A stretch of DNA of 64,000 nucleotides, taken from positions 5,332,001 to 5,396,000 of the forward strand of contig NZ_CP012640.2 of assembly GCF_001412595.2 (NCBI RefSeq), given 5' to 3'. The stretch is from Massilia sp. WG5. GTDB taxonomy: Bacteria > Pseudomonadota > Gammaproteobacteria > Burkholderiales > Burkholderiaceae_D. Made by a program: the position numbers and the translations under genes. Positions 57,960-64,000 of the stretch are shown here, piece after piece; the stretch's first letter is position 1, and every line of letters begins with the position of its first letter. Below the pieces are notes generated by a model. The model was not told the DNA's origin and ran no database searches. It saw nothing but the letters and a program-made list of their open reading frames with translations.

Positions 57960-58276
57960 AGTTTTTCTGTAGGGATCGGCCCGTCGCCTTCAGGTCGAAG
58001 GCGCCAGTCCAGTCGATCGGATTACACAAGGCAGGGCGGCCGGTACTGGTGCCGGTACGCCAAGACGAGGCCAAGGAAGGCCACGCGGTATTATATTCTA
58101 AATGTTTCGCTAGGGAAATTTTAGCGGTGAAGCGGAGGCGCGGCGCCGGGGTAAGACGCCGGAAGCGGTCAGCAGGCCTGCAGCCCCGTCAGGCGCCTGG
58201 GCGCACTGGCTGGGGCACCAGAATCACAGTCTGCTATTGTACGTGAAAGCGGGGAGGGACGTATTCACGCGCTCGT
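57960..58276. promoter_or_regulatory. Leader and promoter region of rhlE
   Basis: A 317-base gap between rhlE and the suhB stop. A TATAAT on the minus strand (58090-58095) in an AT-rich patch fits the -10 box of rhlE, leaving a 5' leader of about 125 nt. The rest is GC-rich with no other recognised element. Confidence 0.4.
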
Positions 58277-59065
58277 TTACGCAAACGGCTTCAGGACGGC
58301 AACCATGCCGGCGAAGACTTTCGGGCCGGCGGCGATCACGTCGCCCTTGTTCAGGTATTCGGATTCACCGCTGAACTCGCCGACGATGCCGCCGGCCTCG
58401 GTGACCAGCAGGGAGCCTGCGGCGATATCCCAGATCTTCAGGCCTTTCTCGAAGAAGCCGTCGACACGGCCGGCGGCCACGTTGGCCAGTTCCAGCGCTG
58501 CCGAGCCGCTCGAGCGCACGCCCTGGCAGCGGGGCGCCATCACTTCGTACATGCGCAGGTATTCGGCCAGGTCGCGCGGCTCGACGCCGTGGCCGGAGCC
58601 GATCAGGGCCTTGCTGATGCGGTCGGGATTGCGCACGCGGATGCGCTTTTCGTTCAAGTAGGAGCCGGCGCCCTTGGTGGCGGTGAACAGGTCGTTGCGG
58701 ACCGGGTCGTAGATCACGGCCTGGGTGATCACGCCGCGTTGCTGCAGCGCGATCGAGACGCAGTAGTTCGGGTAGCCGTGCAGGAAGTTGGTGGTGCCGT
58801 CGATCGGATCGATGATCCAGACGTATTCGCTCTCGTCGTTCAGGTTGGCGGTCGGGCCGGACTCTTCGCCCAGGATGGCGTGGTCGGGGTAGGCTTTCAG
58901 CAGGGTCTCGACGATCGCCTGTTCCGCCGCCTGGTCGACGTCGGTGACGAAGTTGTTATGGCTTTTTTCGCTGACGGTAATGCGGTCGAGATCGAAAGAC
59001 GCGCGGTTGATGACCGTGGCGGCGCGGCGGGCGGCCTTGATGGCCGTGTTGAGCATTGGGTGCAT
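58277..59065 (-). CDS. suhB: Inositol-1-monophosphatase
   Basis: 262 residues from ATG 59065 with AGGAAGC upstream. Metal ligands are in ILGEESGPTANL, WIIDPIDGTTNFLHGYPNYC and KIWDIAAGSLLVTEAGG. This is the SuhB form of the family, which dephosphorylates inositol-1-phosphate and in bacteria also supports ribosomal RNA antitermination. Divergent from trmJ. Confidence 0.94.
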   Translation of the reverse strand: MHPMLNTAIKAARRAATVINRASFDLDRITVSEKSHNNFVTDVDQAAEQAIVETLLKAYPDHAILGEESGPTANLNDESEYVWIIDPIDGTTNFLHGYPNYCVSIALQQRGVITQAVIYDPVRNDLFTATKGAGSYLNEKRIRVRNPDRISKALIGSGHGVEPRDLAEYLRMYEVMAPRCQGVRSSGSAALELANVAAGRVDGFFEKGLKIWDIAAGSLLVTEAGGIVGEFSGESEYLNKGDVIAAGPKVFAGMVAVLKPFA

Positions 59066-59238
59066 GAGAGCTTCCTGAAAAATGCTGACGCCCACCGCGC
59101 AAGCAGCGCCGTGAACGATCGTTGAACGAGAATGACAAAGAGCAAAGCGGTGCCGAAACCGTTAAAATCGCGGCCGGATCGCAAGACCTCCAGGCCACAT
59201 TTCAACCGCTCGTCACCGCGCGATGGCGCTATTTTACA

Positions 59239-59997
59239 ATGAACCCGACCGAAACTGACACATCTCTTTTCCAACGCCTCCGTTTTGTGCTAGTTGAAAC
59301 CAGCCGGGCAGGCAATGTCGGCTCGGTGGCGCGGGCGATGAAGACCATGGGCTTTGCCGACCTGGTGCTGGTGGCGCCGCGCTGCGCCGATCCGCTGCAC
59401 GATCCGGAAGCGGTCGCCTTCGCCAGCGGCGCGCTCGACGTGCTGGATGGTGCGCGCATCGTCGGCACTGTGGCGGAGGCGCTGGAAGGCTGCAATTTCG
59501 CCGCCGCGGTGTCGGCCCGGCTGCGCGAATTCTCGCCGCCGGTCTGGACCCCGCGCGCCTTTTCCGCACATGTGGCTTCGACGCCGGACCTGCGCCCGGC
59601 GCTGATTCTCGGCAACGAGCGCGTCGGCCTGCCGAACGAGATCGTCGCCGGCTGCAATGTGCTGATCAACATCCCGGCGAATCCATCGTACTCCTCGCTG
59701 AACCTGTCGCAGGCGGCCCAGGTGCTGGCCTATGAGTGCCGGCTGGCGGCGGAAGGAGAAAATCGCACCCAGACCGGGGTCGGTTTCCAGGGCGAGGCCG
59801 CCAGCATGGCCCAGATCGAGGGCATGTACGCCCACCTCGAAGAAGCGCTGGTGGCGATCGGCTTTTTAAATGCCGACAACCCGAAAAAACTGATGCCGCG
59901 CCTGAAGCGCCTGTTCGCCCGCACCCAGCTGGAAACCGAAGAAGTCAACATCCTGCGCGGCATCGCCCGCCAGATGCTGAATCACCGCCAGGACTGA
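59239..59997 (+). CDS. trmJ: tRNA (cytidine/uridine-2'-O-)-methyltransferase TrmJ
   Basis: 252 residues from ATG 59239. SPOUT knots are clear: FVLVETSRAGNVGSVARAMK, ALILGNERVGLPNEI and INIPANPSYSSLNLSQAAQV, the last being the SAM-binding motif. TrmJ methylates nucleotide 32 of tRNAs. The C-terminal helical extension (LKRLFARTQLETEEVNILRG) is typical. A longer frame from 59122 has no similarity. It is often beside suhB, as here. Confidence 0.94.
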   Translation: MNPTETDTSLFQRLRFVLVETSRAGNVGSVARAMKTMGFADLVLVAPRCADPLHDPEAVAFASGALDVLDGARIVGTVAEALEGCNFAAAVSARLREFSPPVWTPRAFSAHVASTPDLRPALILGNERVGLPNEIVAGCNVLINIPANPSYSSLNLSQAAQVLAYECRLAAEGENRTQTGVGFQGEAASMAQIEGMYAHLEEALVAIGFLNADNPKKLMPRLKRLFARTQLETEEVNILRGIARQMLNHRQD

Positions 59998-59999
59998 AG

Positions 60000-60162
60000 A
60001 TTCGGGGTCAGAGTCCTTTTTTGGGCAATGGCCATCAAGCACAACATGCAAGCTTGCTTCGCCAATGGCGCTGCTTCTGCAAACGCGATTCGGCCTTTCT
60101 TCCGCCGATCCGAATGGCGTTTGGCTGCCCGGGCGGACGCAAAATGTGCTCTGACCCCGAAT
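60000..60162. mobile_element. 163-bp MITE-like element with 14-bp terminal inverted repeats
   Basis: ATTCGGGGTCAGAG at 60000-60013 is repeated inverted as CTCTGACCCCGAAT at 60149-60162, with no mismatch. The inside is not coding in any convincing way and is not similar to its flanks. It lies three bases after the trmJ stop. The GGGGTCAGA core recurs at 30527. Such elements are typical of REP or RAYT-mobilised families; no transposase is in the window. Confidence 0.65.
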
Positions 60163-60253
60163 TCGCAAGCTAGACGCGGGGCTCTAGTTTTTCGCGGCTT
60201 TCCATGCGATTCTTTCGCTTACACTAAATAAAAAAGCAAGTTAAAGGTCCAGC

Positions 60254-60775
60254 ATGGAGACAAGCCGCAGATCCTTCCTCAAGGCCGGCGCCCTGGCCGC
60301 GCTCGTGCTCGCCGCCGGGGGCGGCGTCTACCGTTATACGCATCCTCCCGCGCCAAAGGGCTTCGTCATCGACGGCGAGGCGCGCGCGGCCTTGCACGCG
60401 ATCGTCCCGGCGATCCTGGCCGGCATGCTGCCGGCCGAGCCGACGGCGCGCACCCGGGCCATCCAGGCGACGACCGAGCGCGTCAACCAGACCATCCTCG
60501 GCCTGCCGCTGGCCACCCAGCAGGAAGTGCAGGACCTGTTCGGCCTGCTCGCGCTGGCGCCGGCGCGCCGGCTCCTGACCGGCATCCCGCATGGCTGGGC
60601 CGAAGCGAACGACGCCGAGGTGAGCGCCTGGCTGCAGGACTGGCGCATCCACCGGCTGGCCCTGCTGCGCACCGCCTACCAGGCCCTGCACGACCTGGTG
60701 CTGGGCAGCTGGTACAGCGACGCCGCCAACTGGGCGGCGATCGGCTACCCTGGCCCCATCAAGGAACTGGCATGA
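60254..60775 (+). CDS. Tat-signal protein, likely small subunit of the following GMC oxidoreductase
   Basis: 173 residues. SRRSFLKAGALAALVLAAGG is a twin-arginine signal. The mature part (EARAALHAIVPAILAGMLPA, LGLPLATQQEVQDLFGLLAL, LLRTAYQALHDLVLGSWYSD) resembles the gluconate 2-dehydrogenase subunit 3 type, which travels with GMC subunits. Its stop overlaps the next ATG by four bases. It could escort the large subunit, which lacks a signal, through the Tat system. Confidence 0.8.
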   Translation: METSRRSFLKAGALAALVLAAGGGVYRYTHPPAPKGFVIDGEARAALHAIVPAILAGMLPAEPTARTRAIQATTERVNQTILGLPLATQQEVQDLFGLLALAPARRLLTGIPHGWAEANDAEVSAWLQDWRIHRLALLRTAYQALHDLVLGSWYSDAANWAAIGYPGPIKELA

Positions 60776-62424
60776 GCAACACGAACACCATCCCCGATCC
60801 CATCGAAGCCGGCCTGGCGCGCGGCTGGAAGATCGTCGACGGCGCCCGCGCGGACAGCGACGGCAGCCTCGACGCCGACGTCGTGATCGTCGGCAGCGGC
60901 GCCGGCGGCGGCGTCACCGCCGAGATCCTGGCGCTCAGCGGCCTGTCCGTCGTGATCGTCGAGGAGGGCGCGCTGAAATCCTCGCGCGACTTCAACATGC
61001 GCGAAGCCGAGGCCTATCCCGCGCTGTACCAGGAGTCCGCCGCGCGCAAGACCAGGGACAAGGCGATCACGATCCTGCAGGGCCGCACCGTCGGCGGTTC
61101 GACCACGGTCAACTGGACCTCCAGCTTCCGCACCCCGCCCGACACCCTGGCTTTCTGGCAGCAGCGCCACGGCCTGCGCGACTACAGCGTGGAAGCGCTG
61201 GCGCCCTGGTTCGAGACCATGGAGGCGCGCCTGCACATCGCCGACTGGCCGGCCGCGCCGAACGAGAACAACGACCTGCTGCGGCGCGGCGCCGCGAAGC
61301 TCGGCATCCCGACCGGCTTCATCCGCCGCAACGTCAACGGCTGCTGGAACCTCGGCTACTGCGGCATGGGCTGCCCGACCAACGCCAAGCAGTCGATGCT
61401 GGTGACCACCATCCCGTCCGCGCTCGACCATGGCGCGACCCTGGTCACCCGCGCGCGCGCCGAACGCTTCCTCATCCAGGGCGAGCGCATCGAGTCGCTG
61501 GAGTGCACGCTGCTGGACGCCGACGGCATCCACCCGAACGGGCGCCGCCTGCGCCTGCGCGCGAAACACTATGTGCTGGCCGGCGGCGCGATCAATTCGC
61601 CGGCGCTGCTGCTGCGCTCGAACGCGCCCGATCCCAACCGCCTGCTGGGCAAGCGCACCTTCCTGCACCCGACACTGATCGCGGCCGCGGTATTCCCGCA
61701 GCGCGTCGACGCTTATGCCGGCGCCCCGCAGACCGTATATTCGGACCACTTCCTGCACACCCAGGCGATCGACGGCCCGCTCGGCTTCAAGCTGGAAGCG
61801 CCGCCGCTGCACCCGGTGCTGCTGTCGACCACCATGACCGGCTTCGGCGTCCAGCATGCAGACATGATGCGCCAGTTCCCGCACCTGCAGGGCATGCTGG
61901 CGCTGCTGCGCGACGGCTTCCATCCGGATTCGCAGGGCGGGACCGTGTCCCTGGCCGCGGGTGGCGCGCCGCTGCTCGACTATCCGCTCAACGATCCGCT
62001 GTGGGACGGCGCCCGCCGCGCACTCCTGACCATGGCCGAGATCCAGTTCGCGGCCGGCGCCGGCGCGGTCCAGGTGGCGCACGAGACGGCGCCGCGCTAC
62101 ACCTCCTGGCAGCAGGCAAAGGAGGGCATCGCCGCGCTGCCTTACCGTCCCCACCTGACGCGGGTGGCCTCGGCGCACGTGATGGGCGGCTGCATGATGG
62201 CCGGCGACCCGCGCGCCGGCGTGACCGGACCGGACGGGCGCTACTACGGCCTGGCCAACCTGTCGGTGCATGACGGCTCGCTGTTCCCGACCTCGATCGG
62301 GGCCAATCCGCAACTGTCGATCTACGGCATCTCCGCGCGCCTGGCGAGCCGGCTGGCGCAGTCGATGACCGGGCGGCCGGCGGCGCGTCCGGTGCCGAAC
62401 AGCGCCACGCCCAAGGCTGCGTGA
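60772..62424 (+). CDS. GMC-family FAD oxidoreductase
   Basis: 550 residues. The FAD fold starts DADVVIVGSGAGGGVTAEIL, QGRTVGGSTTVNWTSSFRTP carries the GMC signature, a Cys-rich GCWNLGYCGMGCPTNAKQSM is seen, and the end is LSVHDGSLFPTSIGANPQLS. The catalytic His is in ASAHVMGGC. It likely oxidises an alcohol or sugar to aldehyde or lactone. It has no signal peptide of its own; the Tat protein upstream may carry it out. Confidence 0.92.
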   Translation: MSNTNTIPDPIEAGLARGWKIVDGARADSDGSLDADVVIVGSGAGGGVTAEILALSGLSVVIVEEGALKSSRDFNMREAEAYPALYQESAARKTRDKAITILQGRTVGGSTTVNWTSSFRTPPDTLAFWQQRHGLRDYSVEALAPWFETMEARLHIADWPAAPNENNDLLRRGAAKLGIPTGFIRRNVNGCWNLGYCGMGCPTNAKQSMLVTTIPSALDHGATLVTRARAERFLIQGERIESLECTLLDADGIHPNGRRLRLRAKHYVLAGGAINSPALLLRSNAPDPNRLLGKRTFLHPTLIAAAVFPQRVDAYAGAPQTVYSDHFLHTQAIDGPLGFKLEAPPLHPVLLSTTMTGFGVQHADMMRQFPHLQGMLALLRDGFHPDSQGGTVSLAAGGAPLLDYPLNDPLWDGARRALLTMAEIQFAAGAGAVQVAHETAPRYTSWQQAKEGIAALPYRPHLTRVASAHVMGGCMMAGDPRAGVTGPDGRYYGLANLSVHDGSLFPTSIGANPQLSIYGISARLASRLAQSMTGRPAARPVPNSATPKAA

Positions 62425-62431
62425 GGAGGAG

Positions 62432-63361
62432 ATGAAAAGCGCGCGCCGCCTGCTGCGGGCGCTGCTGCTGGTGCAGCTGGCGGCGGCCCTGCTGATCGGC
62501 TGGGCCGCGCTGGCCTGGCTGAAGGCGGCGCCGTGGCAGGCGGCGCTGCTCGGCATCGGCGGCGTGGTGCTGGTGCGCCTGCTCATCAACATGAACAACT
62601 TCATGCTGGCCGCGCACTTCGCCAGCGCCACCCCGCGCGCCTTCCGCCTCGGCCCGCGCGCGCGCCTGCGCCTGCTGGCCGAGGAATTCCGCGCCAGCAT
62701 GCTGGTCACGTCCTGGTTCGTGCCGCGCGCCAGCGCCACCACCCGCATCTACCCCGGCAGTGCACATCCGCCGGTGCTGCTGCTGCACGGCTACGGCTGC
62801 AACAGCGGCTACTGGGCCCACCTGACGCGGCTGCTGGACGCGGCCCGCATCGGCCACGCGAGCGTCGACCTGGAACCGGTCGCCGGCGACATCGACGGCT
62901 ACGTGCCGCTGGTCGAGCGCGCGGTCCGCGACCTGTGCGCCGCGGCCGGGGAGAAGCAGGTGGCGATCGTCGCGCACAGCATGGGCGGGCTGGTGGCGCG
63001 CGCCTGGATGCGCGTCCACGGCACGGACCGGGTGGCGCGTGTGATCACGCTCGGCACGCCGCACCACGGCACCGCGCTGGCGCGCTTCGGCCTGGGCGAG
63101 AACGCCTTCCAGATGCGGCCCGGCAGTCCCTGGCTGCGCGCGCTGGCCGCCAGCGAGGAGGCGGCCACCCGCGCCCTCGTCACCTCGCTCTACACCCACC
63201 ACGACAACATCGTGTCGCCGCAGGAATCGAGCCGCCTGGAGGGCGCGCGCAACCTGGAATTCGGCGGCATCGGCCACGTCGCCCTCGGCAGCAATCCGCG
63301 CGTGCTGGCGGCGGTCATGCAGGAACTGGCGGCACTTCCTTCCCGGACCGTGGGGTGTTAG
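62432..63361 (+). CDS. Alpha/beta hydrolase (lipase/esterase-like)
   Basis: 309 residues. An N-terminal hydrophobic pair (LLLVQLAAALLIGWAALAWL and a second) may anchor it in the inner membrane. The hydrolase core has PVLLLHGYGCNSGYWAHLTR and the nucleophile elbow VAIVAHSMGGLVARAW; the catalytic Asp and His are likely in ITLGTPHHGT and VALGSNP regions. It resembles small triacylglycerol or thioesterases. It follows the GMC gene by 7 nt and is probably in the same operon. Confidence 0.85.
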   Translation: MKSARRLLRALLLVQLAAALLIGWAALAWLKAAPWQAALLGIGGVVLVRLLINMNNFMLAAHFASATPRAFRLGPRARLRLLAEEFRASMLVTSWFVPRASATTRIYPGSAHPPVLLLHGYGCNSGYWAHLTRLLDAARIGHASVDLEPVAGDIDGYVPLVERAVRDLCAAAGEKQVAIVAHSMGGLVARAWMRVHGTDRVARVITLGTPHHGTALARFGLGENAFQMRPGSPWLRALAASEEAATRALVTSLYTHHDNIVSPQESSRLEGARNLEFGGIGHVALGSNPRVLAAVMQELAALPSRTVGC

Positions 63362-63410
63362 AGTAAATACAAAAGTGGTCAATACAAAAAACACTCCTGG
63401 GAGACAGGCC

Positions 63411-64000
63411 ATGTCTGCGCGTATCCTCATCGTCGAAGACGACTCTTCCACCCGCGAGCTGATGGCCTGTCTGCTGCAGGAAGCCGGCCACGCCGTGAGC
63501 GGCGCCGGCGACGGCGCAGACGGCTTGCGCCTGGCCCTCGACGGCCGCCCCGACCTGGTGGTGTGCGACCTGTGTCTGCCCTCGCTGGACGGCCATGCGG
63601 TGGCGCGCGCCCTGCGGGCCGATCCCGGCTGCGCGCACATCCCGCTGCTGGCCGTCAGCGCGCTGGCGCGGGCGGGCGACCGCGAACGGGTGCTGGCGGC
63701 CGGCTTCGACGGCTACCTGTGCAAGCCGATCGAGCCAGCCAGCTTCGTCGCCGAGGTCGAGGCCTTCCTGCCGGCGCCGGCGCGGGCGCCGACCCTGATG
63801 GTGGTCGACGACGACGCCTTCATGCGCGAAGTGCTGGTCGACGCCCTCGAGGACGAACCGTGGCGCATCCTCAGCGCCGGCTCGGCCGAGGAGGCGCTGG
63901 CGCTGCTCGAACAGCATACGGTCGACGTGATCCTGTCCGACCAGTGCATGCCGGGGATGCAGGGAACCGAGCTGATGGCCCGCGTCAGCCGCGAGCATCC
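63411..64000 (+). CDS. Dual-receiver response regulator, N-terminal part (cut by the right edge)
   Basis: About 196 visible residues contain two receivers. The first (1-122) has EDDSSTREL, the phospho-acceptor Asp in LVVCDLCLPSLDG and Lys in GYLCKPIEP. The second starts near residue 127 with MVVDDDAFMREVL and has Asp in DVILSDQCMPGMQG. The gene runs beyond the window, so the output domain is unknown; HD-GYP or GGDEF domains are common behind such pairs. The start has GGGAGACAGG upstream. Confidence 0.9.
   Translation, partial: MSARILIVEDDSSTRELMACLLQEAGHAVSGAGDGADGLRLALDGRPDLVVCDLCLPSLDGHAVARALRADPGCAHIPLLAVSALARAGDRERVLAAGFDGYLCKPIEPASFVAEVEAFLPAPARAPTLMVVDDDAFMREVLVDALEDEPWRILSAGSAEEALALLEQHTVDVILSDQCMPGMQGTELMARVSREH

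Noticed and set aside
60028..60231. Plus-strand frame of 67 codons over the MITE-like element
   Set aside because: It starts inside the element and ends in unrelated flank, with no ribosome site.

Overview
The window is GC-rich chromosomal DNA read from end to end as dense, mostly housekeeping and envelope-related coding sequence. Family content (a Porin_4-type porin ending in RHAF, phbB, an Oxalobacteraceae-style pairing of DUF4398 and OmpA proteins, the SpecificRecomb membrane family, a PEP-CTERM remnant, HDOD and GGDEF/EAL proteins) suggests a betaproteobacterium of the Oxalobacteraceae, probably Massilia or a close relative. That placement is inference from family content, not from a search. 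Because of the high GC, most long opposite-strand reading frames are shadows.

Layout. 1-3.4 kb: a response regulator (cut by the left edge) and a BarA-like hybrid kinase. 3.5-8 kb: ybdD-cstA, divergent from a Cache-domain kinase and NarL-type regulator. 8.1-11.3 kb: overlapping HDOD and PAS-GGDEF(degenerate)-EAL genes. 11.4-12.9 kb: tRNA-Ser(UGA), a GH24 lysozyme overlapping a small secreted protein, and a PEP-CTERM remnant. 12.8-19.7 kb: amidase, TonB receptor, GH13 amylase, porin, acidic protein. 19.8-23.3 kb: two tandem membrane-anchored SDRs, a sulfate-binding protein, a small ORF. 23.4-29.5 kb: PAP2 phosphatase, lipid kinase and phosphoesterase in one overlapping operon, then a phospholipase-D lipoprotein and a SpecificRecomb membrane protein. 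29.6-31.8 kb: class IV aminotransferase, DUF3617 protein, nudK.

31.9-50.8 kb is the most interesting part: a dense cluster of small envelope or stress proteins (OmpA-like, glycine-zipper, BON, DUF4398, AsmA, DUF883/YqjE/YqjK, a ferritin-like protein, CX10C secreted proteins, YihY, an AI-2E-type transporter) around a Crp/Fnr-family regulator gene at 34288. Eleven copies of a 5-4-5 palindrome, GTRCG-N4-CGNAC, occur here and at the edges of the cluster, nearly all 58-92 nt ahead of a start codon. In most cases a -10-like hexamer lies 22 nt on the gene side, which puts the palindrome centre at about -41.5, the class II position for Crp/Fnr activators. I infer a previously unlabelled envelope-stress regulon, probably run by the Crp/Fnr protein encoded inside it.

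48.5-64 kb: peroxiredoxin-glutaredoxin fusion and mtfA, phbB preceded by an FNR-like box, a DksA-like protein, a lipoprotein, hyi, an MFS exporter with its MarR regulator, rhlE, suhB, trmJ, a 163-bp MITE-like element, a Tat-signal protein with GMC oxidoreductase, an alpha/beta hydrolase, and a dual-receiver response regulator cut by the right edge.
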